Below are positions 27,860-37,812 of a DNA stretch of 64,000 nt, in pieces. This DNA comes from an uncultured Saprospiraceae bacterium (GTDB lineage Bacteria > Bacteroidota > Bacteroidia > Chitinophagales > Saprospiraceae). The position numbers and the translations under genes are program-made. The stretch lies in contig CALIEI010000044.1 of the NCBI GenBank assembly GCA_938022165.1, forward strand, positions 1 through 64,000, read 5' to 3'. A model generated the notes under the pieces. The model made no database searches, had not been told where the DNA came from, and worked only from the letters and a program-made list of their open reading frames with translations. Numbering within the stretch: the stretch's first letter is position 1; each line of letters starts with the position of its first letter.

Positions 27860-30241
27860 CTAGGCATTGTTGTCAAAATACCCCACCTTCTGTAGCTCTT
27901 TAAACAACTTAAATGGTGTAACAGGTATTTCCAAATGCTTTATTCCTAAGTGAGAAACAGCATCAACGATTGCATTTACGATTGCTGGTGGCGCCCCTAC
28001 TGTTGGTGATTCACCTACTCCTTTCGCTCCTATCGGATGATGAGGTGCAGGGGTTATAGTATGACCCGTTTCCCAACTTGGAGACTCTACTGCAGTAGGC
28101 ACTAGATAGTCCATAAACGTACCGTTAAGAATATTACCAGATTCATCATAAATTAGTTCCTCATACATCGCAGGTGCAATACCTTGCGTCAAGCCACCAT
28201 GTACTTGTCCTTGTACGATCATAGGATTTATGATATTACCACAATCATCAATGGCAACAAATCTTCTAACCTTGATATCACACGTTTCAGCATCTACTTC
28301 CGCTACACAGATATAAGCACCTGAAGGGAAAGTTAAGTTTGGAGGATCGTAGTAATGCGTTGCTTCAAATCCACCCTCCATTCCTTCTGGGTGGTTGGTA
28401 TAAGCAGCAAAAACAATTTCTTGAATCGTCTTTGACTTCTCAGGCGCTCCCTTTACAAAGAACTTGCCTGGCTCCCATTCTAGATCTTGCTCAGAAACTT
28501 CCATCAAATGCGCTGCAATTTTCTTGGCTTTATCTCTCAACTTACGAGCAGCCATAGCCGCAGCTGCACCAGCTGTAGGTGTACTTCTACTCGCATAAGT
28601 TCCTAATCCATAAGGTGCAGTATCCGTATCTCCTTCTTCTATCTGGATATTCTCCATGGGTATACCCAACTCTTCAGCAATGATTTGAGCATAAGTCGTT
28701 TCGTGACCTTGCCCTTGAGACTTAGTACCGAATCTTGCGATTGCCTTTCCAGTTGGATGCACTCTGATTTCAGCACTATCAAACATTTTTATTCCTAGTA
28801 TATCAAAATCCTTTGACGGACCTGCTCCTACTACTTCAGTAAAAGTTGAGATACCAATTCCTAAAAACTTTTTACCCTCTTTTCTCATTTCGATTTGTTC
28901 TTTTCTCAAATCGTCATAACCGATCGCATCCATCGCTTTTTGCAAACCAGCATGATAATCACCACTATCATATGACCAGCCCGTAGGTGACGCCCAAGGG
29001 AAATCTTCCTTCTTAATGAAATTCTCCATTCTTAGTTGCGCTGGATCTTTACCTACTTTCTTAGCAAACATATCCGTTACACGCTCTATAGCATGCACTG
29101 CTTCTGTTACTCTAAAAGAGCAACGATACGCTACCCCACCTGGAGGCTTATTGGTATATACTGCATCAGCTTCCATGTAAGAAGCTCCATAATCATAAGA
29201 TCCTGTCCCTATCGAAAATAATCCTGTAGGGAACTTAGAAGGATTTGCAGAAGCATCTGTATATCCATGATCAGCTAATACTTTAAAACGAGTAGCCTGT
29301 ATTTTTCCATCTTTGGTTCCAGCCATTTCAGCTGTGATGTGATAGTCACGAGCAAATGAATCTGCTTGCAAGTTTTCACTTCGATCTTCGATCCACTTAA
29401 TAGGTGCTCCAGTCAAAAAGGAGACCGCTATGGCTATAACATATCCTGGATATACTGGTACTTTACCACCAAATCCTCCTCCAATATCTGGAGAAATAAC
29501 CCTAATCTTTTCTTCTGTCAATCCTACGTGACCAGCTACTAAGGCGATGACCGTTCTGATGGCGTGTGGTGCCTGAGTAGTCATATACATCGTAAGATGA
29601 TTTTCTACTTTGTTGTATGAAGCAACACAACCACATGTCTCTATAGAAGCAACGTGTATTCGAGGTATATGCATCTGCTGCTTGACCACAACATCGGCAT
29701 TATCGAATACAGAATCCGTCTTTTCCTTATCCCCTACTTCCCAGTGCCAAATATGATTATCCGTCTTTCCTTCTTGGTCTACTCTTAACACAGGTGCTTC
29801 TTCATCTAGTGCTTTGAACGGATCCATAAGGGGCTTCATTGGCTCATATTCTACCCTAACGGCTTCCTTACCATCTCTAGCAATATATCTACTAGTAGCT
29901 ATTACAGCAGCTACTTCTTGTGCTTGATACATTACCGTATCTGTAGGCAATACCATCTGCGTATCGGACATCAAAGTTGGCATCCAGTGTAGGCCATACT
30001 TCTCCAAATCTTTTCCCGTGACTACAGCTACTACACCTTCTATCTCTAATGCTTTGCTAGCATCAATATTTTTAATTTTTGCATAGGCATATGGAGATCT
30101 TACGATATCCATATATAGCATACCTGGCAATTTTACATCATCTACATAATTTCCTTTTCCTTGGATAAATCGAGCATCTTCCTTTCTTTTTTTGGAGTGC
30201 CCCATCCCTCCTATTTCTTTGGATGTTTTACATTTTATCAT
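27860..30241 (-). CDS. coxL: Aerobic carbon-monoxide dehydrogenase large subunit, form I
   Basis: Molybdopterin-binding XDH-family large subunit; active-site motif VAYRCSFRVTEA (codons 29111-29131) matches form-I AYxCSFR; GGFGGK, GAKGVGESPTVGAPPAIVNAI. Confidence 0.95.
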   Translation of the reverse strand: MIKCKTSKEIGGMGHSKKRKEDARFIQGKGNYVDDVKLPGMLYMDIVRSPYAYAKIKNIDASKALEIEGVVAVVTGKDLEKYGLHWMPTLMSDTQMVLPTDTVMYQAQEVAAVIATSRYIARDGKEAVRVEYEPMKPLMDPFKALDEEAPVLRVDQEGKTDNHIWHWEVGDKEKTDSVFDNADVVVKQQMHIPRIHVASIETCGCVASYNKVENHLTMYMTTQAPHAIRTVIALVAGHVGLTEEKIRVISPDIGGGFGGKVPVYPGYVIAIAVSFLTGAPIKWIEDRSENLQADSFARDYHITAEMAGTKDGKIQATRFKVLADHGYTDASANPSKFPTGLFSIGTGSYDYGASYMEADAVYTNKPPGGVAYRCSFRVTEAVHAIERVTDMFAKKVGKDPAQLRMENFIKKEDFPWASPTGWSYDSGDYHAGLQKAMDAIGYDDLRKEQIEMRKEGKKFLGIGISTFTEVVGAGPSKDFDILGIKMFDSAEIRVHPTGKAIARFGTKSQGQGHETTYAQIIAEELGIPMENIQIEEGDTDTAPYGLGTYASRSTPTAGAAAAMAARKLRDKAKKIAAHLMEVSEQDLEWEPGKFFVKGAPEKSKTIQEIVFAAYTNHPEGMEGGFEATHYYDPPNLTFPSGAYICVAEVDAETCDIKVRRFVAIDDCGNIINPMIVQGQVHGGLTQGIAPAMYEELIYDESGNILNGTFMDYLVPTAVESPSWETGHTITPAPHHPIGAKGVGESPTVGAPPAIVNAIVDAVSHLGIKHLEIPVTPFKLFKELQKVGYFDNNA

Positions 30242-30270
30242 GATAACATTAATTTTCTTTTGTTAATTAA

Positions 30271-30774
30271 TTAGACAAACTTCGGCTCAGTGGAAGGAAG
30301 TTCTTTGCCCTGCATCTTTGCAGAAGTCCATTGAATAGCGGAAACAATATTGTTGTAACCTGTACAGCGACATAAGTTGCCCGCAATCCCCCATCTAATT
30401 TCATCTTCAGTTGGGTTCGGATTTTTTTCTAATAATTCTATTGCTCTCATCATCATTCCTGGTGTACAGAATCCGCAATGTAATGCATGATTTAAGTGAA
30501 AGCCTTCTTGTATTGGATGTAAGCCCTCAGCAGTAGCCAATCCTTCTACAGTTGCTATTTCTTTACCATCAGCCTGCACTGCCAACACAGTACATGATTT
30601 TGCTGACTTGCCATCTATTAATATTGTGCATGCTCCACATGAAGAAGTATCGCATCCAATATGCGTACCCGTTAGAGATGCATTTTCTCTTATTGCATGA
30701 ACCAATAACATACGAGGCTCTACTTCCATCGTATGCTCGGCACCATTTATTTTTAAAGTTATTTTCTTTGTCAT
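30271..30774 (-). CDS. coxS: Aerobic CO dehydrogenase small [2Fe-2S] subunit
   Basis: [22 protein letters not shown] and [13 protein letters not shown]...[12 protein letters not shown]. Confidence 0.95.
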   Translation of the reverse strand: MTKKITLKINGAEHTMEVEPRMLLVHAIRENASLTGTHIGCDTSSCGACTILIDGKSAKSCTVLAVQADGKEIATVEGLATAEGLHPIQEGFHLNHALHCGFCTPGMMMRAIELLEKNPNPTEDEIRWGIAGNLCRCTGYNNIVSAIQWTSAKMQGKELPSTEPKFV

Positions 30775-30781
30775 GATAATA

Positions 30782-31648
30782 TTATTTTGCTCTTGAAATC
30801 GCCTTATTCAGCATACGTTTTGTAATTATTTTCACTAAGTGTCTTTTATATTCTACATTTCCTCTTAGATCTTCTGATGGATTACAGTCCTCTGAAGCAA
30901 ACAATGCAGCTTGATTGATCACAGATTCTGAAAGATCACTACCTATCAGTACTTCTTCCGAACGAGCTGCGCGCATCGGGATACTATTCACATTGGTCAA
31001 TCCGATACCTGCTCTGGTGCACTTACCATCTTCGTCGATCTGAACCATTGCAGCAACACCAGCTGTAGCATAGTCTCCTACCTTTCGCTCTGCCTTATGA
31101 TAAGCCGATCCAAATCTTCCGCTAGCAGCAGGAATTTGAATTTCAGTCAACACTTCTCCATGCTGTACAGAAGTTGTATAAAACCCATGAAAGAAATCAT
31201 CTATAGGAACGGTACGCTTGCCATCCTTGCCTGTGATTTCTACAGACGCCCCTAAAGCAAACATTACCGCTGGATGATCATTAGCCGCATCACCATGCGC
31301 TAGATTGCCTCCTAGTGTACCAAAGTTTCTCACTTGCGGATCCGCTATAAGCTTTGTAGCATCTGTGAATAAATGATACTTACTTTTTATAATTTCAGAA
31401 TCCTCCACTTCCACTTCTTTTGTCATTGCCCCAATTTTGAGCATACCTCCCTCTTCCTTTACATAGGAAAGACCTGGAATATTATTGATGTCGATTAAAT
31501 GCGTTGGTGCAGCAAAACGCAATTTCATCATTGGAATAAGACTATGCCCTCCGGCAAGAATTTTTGCCTCATCACCATACTCATGCAATAAAGAAATCGC
31601 TTCCTCTAATGTAGATGGGGCCTCGTAATTAAAATTTTCTGCAATCAT
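30782..31648 (-). CDS. coxM: Aerobic CO dehydrogenase medium FAD subunit
   Basis: FAD motifs [13 protein letters not shown] and [22 protein letters not shown]. Confidence 0.95.
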   Translation of the reverse strand: MIAENFNYEAPSTLEEAISLLHEYGDEAKILAGGHSLIPMMKLRFAAPTHLIDINNIPGLSYVKEEGGMLKIGAMTKEVEVEDSEIIKSKYHLFTDATKLIADPQVRNFGTLGGNLAHGDAANDHPAVMFALGASVEITGKDGKRTVPIDDFFHGFYTTSVQHGEVLTEIQIPAASGRFGSAYHKAERKVGDYATAGVAAMVQIDEDGKCTRAGIGLTNVNSIPMRAARSEEVLIGSDLSESVINQAALFASEDCNPSEDLRGNVEYKRHLVKIITKRMLNKAISRAK

Positions 31649-31653
31649 ATTAT

Positions 31654-32151
31654 TTAGTTAAATTTTGAATGAATTGGACTATATCTGTGTTTAAAGAATT
31701 TATTATAAAAGTATCCGAAACTACCATTGAACCATATACCAAAAAACAAGGTTACACTCGCCAGATAATACAAGGATTCTGAAAGGTAGATGAATTGACT
31801 TATCGTTAGTAATAATATACCCACGGAAGAAATCGAGGCAGCAATCCATGTTCTCAGTCCCTTTCCGTTTAGAAAAATACCTAGCAATACCATTAATGAC
31901 AGCAATACTATGATGTACCCTGAATAAGCATCTGCATTTGGAAAGTATTTACTGCCAGTGCACATAGAAACGGCACCAGAATAAGCCATAACACAAAAAG
32001 GGCATTTAGGAAGCAGAGCAATGAGGATGGCAGGCATCCAAGAAAAATTATATTTCTTTGATTTTTTACACTTTTTACAAGGTAATGAATATTCTGCCTG
32101 GGTTGGGTTTTTCAATGTTTGCTTTTGGTATTTTACAATGGTATCCAACAA
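31654..32151 (-). CDS. Small Cys-containing multi-TM membrane protein (MerC-like?)
   Basis: CKKCKKSKKY and PKCPFCVMAYSGAVSMC cysteine motifs followed by several hydrophobic segments; 5 nt upstream of coxM; TTG start uncertain. Confidence 0.65.
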   Translation of the reverse strand: MLDTIVKYQKQTLKNPTQAEYSLPCKKCKKSKKYNFSWMPAILIALLPKCPFCVMAYSGAVSMCTGSKYFPNADAYSGYIIVLLSLMVLLGIFLNGKGLRTWIAASISSVGILLLTISQFIYLSESLYYLASVTLFFGIWFNGSFGYFYNKFFKHRYSPIHSKFN

Positions 32152-32396
32152 ACATCTTCGAATTTTGTTTTCACAACTTAGGTAATATTCGTCAGAGAGA
32201 TCAAACTACTAAATTATATTGTAATATTTATGATAAACTAGAACAAAATACTTCTAACATCATTTTTACAACAGTTTTATTCTTAATTGACTTAACCAAA
32301 CATTCTTTTGTGCCCGAGGGAGATAAAATGACGATAGTAAAACTCTGATCGCTGTATCACAATCAAAATAGTAAGGCCATCCTTTTTTTATCGGAG

Positions 32397-33539
32397 TTAA
32401 GCAACAAGATCTGACACATCGACATTTTCCTCTATCAATTGAATCGCACGCGCTACCTTCCAGGGAGTTTTCGTATTGATTTTAACCTCGATTCTACTTA
32501 TGGTAACAACAGTATCATAGGTTTCTAAAGCCGTTGCCAATAAAGGTATTTCATGCTCTATGAGATATGGTAGCGAAGACTCTATATCATTATCTTCACT
32601 TACCTTTCTTCCATCTCCAGTCAATATCACACCGCTTATCGGGGACTCTTTTAGACCTCTTTTCTCCGCGTGATATTTTATTTTATCAATAGCTTTTTTG
32701 AAATTGTTTTGATTGACTATCAATAACATATTACGGAAATAGGTAAACTCATTTATCTCAAAAAATGATCCCGCTAAAATCTCTTCAACCTGATTATACA
32801 ACTTATGACTATTTAGAATCACCAATCCCTTGATGCTCTTTTTCACTGTACCCATCAATGGGAAGGAAAGCTTTCTATCAAAAGGAAGGATACCTAACAA
32901 AGGAATACCTTTTTCTCTCAAAATCTTTTCCATGTGGTATTTGACATGATCCAACTTATCCACATGAACTTTGTTGAGAATCACCCCTTTTACACGTACT
33001 CCTTGCTCTCTAAAAAGAGAAAGATTTAGATTTAGTCTATCATAAGCGCGGCCTATGCCTCCGCCAATAATGAGGATCACCTCTGCATCTAACAATTTGG
33101 CAACCTGAGCATTAGAAAGATCTATAACGCTGCCCACACCTGCATGCCCTGTGCCCTCATAGATAATAAGCTCGTGTTCTTTTTCAAGGGATTCTGCAGC
33201 CAATTTAATTTTAGATTCAAAATCAAAATTAGAAGTGTCTTCAATATACTCTGCTGTCAGACCTGATGCAACGACTACTGGGCTATGTATTTCAGGCTGA
33301 ACTTCAAAACCCAATACCCCCTCAAAAAGAACTGCATCTTTATCTGTCATGACACCACGTACCATCAAGTGTGTTTGCCCTACTGGTTTGCAGTATCCCA
33401 CGTTTACCCCTCTCTTTTTAATGGCTGCTGCCAAGCCCAATGTACAGGTAGTCTTACCTTTATGCTGTCCCGTTGCCGCGATGTAGAGTTTCTTTGCCAT
33501 TGGTTTTATCTTATATATCAAATCTACTATTTTATACAT
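32397..33539 (-). CDS. P-loop BioD/CobQ-like ATPase with DRTGG-type domain (Pta N-terminal-like)
   Basis: MAKKLYIAATGQHKGKTTCTLGLAAAIKKRGVNVGYCKPVGQ; C-terminal SGVILTGDGRKVSEDNDIESSLPYLIEHEIPLLATALETYDTV; true start probably MAKKLY (33500). Confidence 0.75.
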   Translation of the reverse strand: MYKIVDLIYKIKPMAKKLYIAATGQHKGKTTCTLGLAAAIKKRGVNVGYCKPVGQTHLMVRGVMTDKDAVLFEGVLGFEVQPEIHSPVVVASGLTAEYIEDTSNFDFESKIKLAAESLEKEHELIIYEGTGHAGVGSVIDLSNAQVAKLLDAEVILIIGGGIGRAYDRLNLNLSLFREQGVRVKGVILNKVHVDKLDHVKYHMEKILREKGIPLLGILPFDRKLSFPLMGTVKKSIKGLVILNSHKLYNQVEEILAGSFFEINEFTYFRNMLLIVNQNNFKKAIDKIKYHAEKRGLKESPISGVILTGDGRKVSEDNDIESSLPYLIEHEIPLLATALETYDTVVTISRIEVKINTKTPWKVARAIQLIEENVDVSDLVA

Positions 33540-33643
33540 GAAGCTTCATAAAATGCGATGTGATTTTAGGGTGCCATATCGCTATTAAATCAATAGAATT
33601 GACTGATAATGCTATATTGTGTGTTCTATACTAATAGTATCAC

Positions 33644-34378
33644 ATGCCAGAACTCTTTCTTTTAGCAAGTATCTTCTTCATCATCGCTACCGTGTATTCA
33701 TCGGCAGGATTTGGGGGTGGATCAAGCTATCTGGCCACCTTGAGTCTCTTTCCTATGGCTTTTCAAGATATGCGTTTAACCGCATTGATCTGCAATATAG
33801 TCGTAGTTTCCTCTTCAGTAATACTATTCAATAAGCACAAATACATCAAATGGTCAAGGATTTTACCCCTCGTCATCCTAAGCATTCCCTTAGCTTATCT
33901 CGGAGGAAAACTACTTCTAGAGGAACGTTCTTTTTTTCTACTGCTCGGAGGGAGTCTTCTACTAGCCTCCATAGCTATGATAATGGACAATAGAGAGAAA
34001 GTAATCGAGTTCCCAAAATTTAGTAACGCAGCTATTGGCGGTGGAATAGGATTTTTATCAGGCGTAGTAGGTATAGGAGGCGGAATATTTTTATCACCTT
34101 TACTACACTTGAGTAGTTGGGGCAAACCAAAAGTGATAGCTGCCACCTCAGCCATATTTATTCTGGTCAATTCAGCGGCAGGAATAATAGGACAGCTATC
34201 AACAAATGCAATCAGCCTTGATCTAAGTAGTGTCGCTGTCCTGTCGCTCGCTGTATTCGCCGGTGGACAGATTGGAGCAAGAATGACGATTTTTAAGTTT
34301 AAACCTCATATTGTGAGACGAATTACCGCATTTGTTATTTTAATTGTTTCTCTAAGATTGTTATTTAAATATCTTTGA
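33644..34378 (+). CDS. TauE/SafE-family sulfite exporter-like permease
   Basis: AGFGGGSSYLATLSLFP and GVVGIGGGIFLSPLL repeats, multi-TM. Confidence 0.88.
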   Translation: MPELFLLASIFFIIATVYSSAGFGGGSSYLATLSLFPMAFQDMRLTALICNIVVVSSSVILFNKHKYIKWSRILPLVILSIPLAYLGGKLLLEERSFFLLLGGSLLLASIAMIMDNREKVIEFPKFSNAAIGGGIGFLSGVVGIGGGIFLSPLLHLSSWGKPKVIAATSAIFILVNSAAGIIGQLSTNAISLDLSSVAVLSLAVFAGGQIGARMTIFKFKPHIVRRITAFVILIVSLRLLFKYL

Positions 34379-34398
34379 CAAGAGCAAATAAAAATCTT

Positions 34399-34635
34399 AT
34401 GAAAGTATTATGCTTCGGGGTTGCAAAAGATATAGTTGGAGGCGCAGAATTAAACATTGAAGGCCAACACGCACAGAATGTTTCTGAGCTTAAAGAATAT
34501 CTTAATAAAACCTTCCCAAAATTTTTGGAATATAAGTCTTACATGGTAGCGGTCAATCAAGCCTATGCTAATGATGAGATTTCTATTTCTGATAGCGACG
34601 AGATCGCACTAATACCCCCTGTCAGTGGCGGATAA
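34399..34635 (+). CDS. moaD: Molybdopterin synthase sulfur-carrier subunit
   Basis: Ubiquitin-like MKVLCFGVAKDIVGGAELNI...DEIALIPPVSGG with C-terminal GG; start at 34399 preferred. Confidence 0.92.
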   Translation: MKVLCFGVAKDIVGGAELNIEGQHAQNVSELKEYLNKTFPKFLEYKSYMVAVNQAYANDEISISDSDEIALIPPVSGG

Positions 34636-35053
34636 TAAAATAGACATACAAATTTTATCGAAGCCTCTTTCTATAGACGCCTGCTACAATTTTGTGCTCA
34701 ATGAAAAATGTGGCGGCATCGACTTATTTGTTGGCACCGTGAGGCGTTGGAACAAAGGTGAAGAAGTTACACATTTACTTTTTGAGTCATATGAAGCCAT
34801 GGCTATAAAGGAGATGACAAAGATTGCCAAGACCGCTATTGAAAAATTTGGACTTGAAAGTATCAGTATGCATCATCGAGTAGGCCAGGTTGACCTTGAA
34901 GGAATTGCTGTGATCATTGCTGCTGCCTCCAAACATAGGAAGGCTGCCTTCGAAGCATGTGAATATGCAATAGATACCCTGAAAGACGATGTCCCTATCT
35001 GGAAAAAAGAATTTTTGAAAGACGGCAGCTACTGGGTCAACTCACGCCCTTGA
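34625..35053 (+). CDS. moaE: Molybdopterin synthase catalytic subunit
   Basis: CGGIDLFVGTVRRWNKGEEVTHLLFESYEAMA, HHRVGQVDLEGIAVIIAAASKHR, PIWKKE. Confidence 0.95.
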   Translation: MADNKIDIQILSKPLSIDACYNFVLNEKCGGIDLFVGTVRRWNKGEEVTHLLFESYEAMAIKEMTKIAKTAIEKFGLESISMHHRVGQVDLEGIAVIIAAASKHRKAAFEACEYAIDTLKDDVPIWKKEFLKDGSYWVNSRP

Positions 35054-36101
35054 TGTTTAGATGTCTTTGATATGCCTTATACCCATCTTTTAGACTATAG
35101 ATCCGGAGTCCAGCATCCGCAGCCATCAATCTACTAGCTACTATTTTTGATACTCGACCACTGCGACAATAGAGCACTATCTTTTTATTTCGATCCAGAT
35201 CGCCAAGGCTTAATTCTTCACTCAACTTATGCACAGAAGCTTCATCGATAGCTTTATGCTCGCTACTGGTCATCACCGAAATTAATTGTACTTCGCTTCT
35301 GTCACGAAGCACATCTGGCAATTCTACCTCCATTACATGATCACAGGCCGGTGTCAAATAATCATTCTTCTCATAAACTTCTTCAAGATCTTCCTCCCAG
35401 TTTTTTTGTAACTTCAAGATGAGCTGTCGTGCAGACAATATCTCATAGGTCAACAATCTTCCGCACAAGGATTCCCCAATGTCTAGCACAAATTTGATCG
35501 CTTCATTGGCTTGCAAAATTCCGATCATCCCTGCTATCGTGCTCAAGACTCCTACTTCAGAACAAACTGGAATATTCAGATCAGGTACCGGAAAAATATC
35601 CCGAAGATGCAAGTCATCCTCTTTTTCATTTCTAAACAAGGTCACGTAGCCCTCATACTTATGAATCGCACCATAGACTAATGGAATCCCCTCCAATGCA
35701 CAAAAATCATTGACCAAGTATTTGCACATTTGATCGTCTGTACATTCCAGCACAAGGTCCACTCCTGTCAATAATTGATCAATATTTTCTTTGGATAATC
35801 GTGTCGCGGCGATATCTATTTTTATCTCTGGATTCAAGGCTAGCAGCCTTGCTTTCAAGTGCTCCACTTTCGCCTCTTTGTCCTCTGCGGTATAAAATAC
35901 TTGTCGATGCAAATTGCTCACATCCGGTACATCACCGTCTATCAAACTCAATCGCCCAATCCCTACACCCGCCAAATAAGCAGCTGCGATCGCCCCAAGT
36001 CCGCCACATCCAACTATGGCCAGATGGCTTGTCCCCAATTTCTTTTGCCCTGCTTCTCCAATCTCTGGCAAGATCGTTTGTCGCGAATATCTAGTGTTCA
36101 T
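35037..36101 (-). CDS. moeB: MoeB/ThiF-type adenylyltransferase with C-terminal rhodanese domain
   Basis: RYSRQTILPEIGEAGQKKLGTSHLAIVGCGGLGAIAAAYLAGVGIG; rhodanese IVLYCRSGRVSKIVAS; 17-nt convergent overlap with moaE. Confidence 0.92.
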   Translation of the reverse strand: MNTRYSRQTILPEIGEAGQKKLGTSHLAIVGCGGLGAIAAAYLAGVGIGRLSLIDGDVPDVSNLHRQVFYTAEDKEAKVEHLKARLLALNPEIKIDIAATRLSKENIDQLLTGVDLVLECTDDQMCKYLVNDFCALEGIPLVYGAIHKYEGYVTLFRNEKEDDLHLRDIFPVPDLNIPVCSEVGVLSTIAGMIGILQANEAIKFVLDIGESLCGRLLTYEILSARQLILKLQKNWEEDLEEVYEKNDYLTPACDHVMEVELPDVLRDRSEVQLISVMTSSEHKAIDEASVHKLSEELSLGDLDRNKKIVLYCRSGRVSKIVASRLMAADAGLRIYSLKDGYKAYQRHLNIKGVS

Positions 36102-36311
36102 TGATAGCTTGTTTTATCTCTCCAAAGATATGGGAAAAATAGGTACTAGGGGCTAGGTGCTAAGTGCTAGGCACGACTTAAAATAAATTTTAAAAGACTT
36201 CCCATATATATAGATTATTTCTCAAGCCCAATATGTGCACAAGTCTGTTATTCCCAGTTTAATAGAATAGTTAGTATATTGATACTTTAAACACCTTATC
36301 AAATAGCTAAA

Positions 36312-37334
36312 ATGAAAAGATATAAGGCTGGTGAATTTGCACAGCGCTATCAAGCAGGTATGATGAAAAAGATATCACGCATGGCTGGTGGCAAAGACAT
36401 CTTTTTGAAATGGCTTCAAGAAAACTTAGGCCTGGGAAGAGCAAGTGCTTATCGTAGATTGAACGGAGAGACTTTATTTGATCTAGAGGAAATAGTGATG
36501 ATCATCACTGCTTTTAAAATACCTGTAACTGAGCTATTTGAATCCGATAAAAGCATTCTTTATTTTTATCAAAACGAGAGGCATCCCAATAGCTATGAAG
36601 AATGGTTTACTGGGATAGATCAAGATTTCGCTATACTTGCCAATCAATCCAATAGCAAGATGTACTATAGCTCTACCGAGAGTCCCATCTTTTACTATTT
36701 TCACTTTGACGAATTCACACATTTTAAATTATACATTTGGGCAAAAACCATATGGCAACTAGACTCTTTAAAAGATGTGCCTTTTAGCATCAAAAGCGAG
36801 CTATGGAATGACAAGGTTTTGGAGCTGAAAGAGAAATTTTTGAAGCAGTACACACAGATGCCTAGTGTTGAATTCTGGACGCCAAATTTTTTGAGTAACA
36901 ACCTCAATCAGATACAATATTTTTTAGAGGGCTATCTATTTGAAAATAGAGAAGACGCCTTACTACTGTGTCATCAGCTCCGTGAAATGATAAAACTGCT
37001 CGAACAACAAATCATCGACGGACATAAAAAACCTGTAAAAGGGGTAGCTCGACCTGGTAGTTATGAATTGTACTATAATGAGATATTACATACAAACAAT
37101 ACCATCTTATTTACATCAGATCAAAGCAAAGCACTTTACACCACATTTGGTAATCCAAATACGATAAAAACTTATCAAAAAGAGGCTTGTGATTATGCTG
37201 AAGATTGGTTCGAAAAACTAAAAAGATCTGCCAATAAAATTAATCAAGACTCTGATCGAGATCGGACTCGATTGTTCAAAAAGATGGAGGACAAAATAAA
37301 CAAGGCAGAACTCTTATTTAAAGGACTCATTTAA
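36312..37334 (+). CDS. HTH-domain (XRE-like) transcriptional regulator, long C-terminal region
   Basis: FLKWLQENLGLGRASAYRRLNGETLFDLEEIVMIITAFKIPVTELF. Confidence 0.6.
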   Translation: MKRYKAGEFAQRYQAGMMKKISRMAGGKDIFLKWLQENLGLGRASAYRRLNGETLFDLEEIVMIITAFKIPVTELFESDKSILYFYQNERHPNSYEEWFTGIDQDFAILANQSNSKMYYSSTESPIFYYFHFDEFTHFKLYIWAKTIWQLDSLKDVPFSIKSELWNDKVLELKEKFLKQYTQMPSVEFWTPNFLSNNLNQIQYFLEGYLFENREDALLLCHQLREMIKLLEQQIIDGHKKPVKGVARPGSYELYYNEILHTNNTILFTSDQSKALYTTFGNPNTIKTYQKEACDYAEDWFEKLKRSANKINQDSDRDRTRLFKKMEDKINKAELLFKGLI

Positions 37335-37356
37335 CTGCGCTTTACATTTCTACAGA

Positions 37357-37788
37357 TTATCCCTTTATTTTAGAAATTATTTTCCCATGAGAATTGCTAG
37401 GTTTATCCATATCTGATTTTGCGAAGGCAATTGACTCCAAGACTAATTTCTTCACTTTTGCATTTTTGAAATCTTTCTCAGTACTTATAGGAATATGTCT
37501 AATTAATTTACCAGTCCCTTGCAACAGTTGAGTTGGGTCTTTCAACAAAGCTCCTTTATTGAATCCAAGATTGAGATGCTTAGTATATATTGGGATCATA
37601 CAGAATGCATCTCCTAGCTTTTCACTCAGCGTATATACTGATGTCAATGCATGCGTATGATAGAGCAACTCGTTACTTTCAGGATGCAAGTCTAATAAAA
37701 ATGATCTTAGACTTTTATACAGTTCAATCAAATCTCCTTCTTTGTGATCGAGGTATTGCTGAAATTGTGCATGGATAGGTGAAAGCAT
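37357..37788 (-). CDS. DUF1801/YdhG-like protein
   Basis: FNKGALLKDPTQLLQGTGKLIRHIPIS; small globular protein. Confidence 0.65.
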   Translation of the reverse strand: MLSPIHAQFQQYLDHKEGDLIELYKSLRSFLLDLHPESNELLYHTHALTSVYTLSEKLGDAFCMIPIYTKHLNLGFNKGALLKDPTQLLQGTGKLIRHIPISTEKDFKNAKVKKLVLESIAFAKSDMDKPSNSHGKIISKIKG

Positions 37789-37812
37789 GGATTTCTATTT
37801 TCAGATTACAAT

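Noticed and set aside
27860-30241. Calling the large subunit xanthine dehydrogenase or nicotinate/isoquinoline oxidoreductase
   Set aside because: AYRCSFR motif and coxMSL-G-D-E-F order point to form-I CO dehydrogenase.
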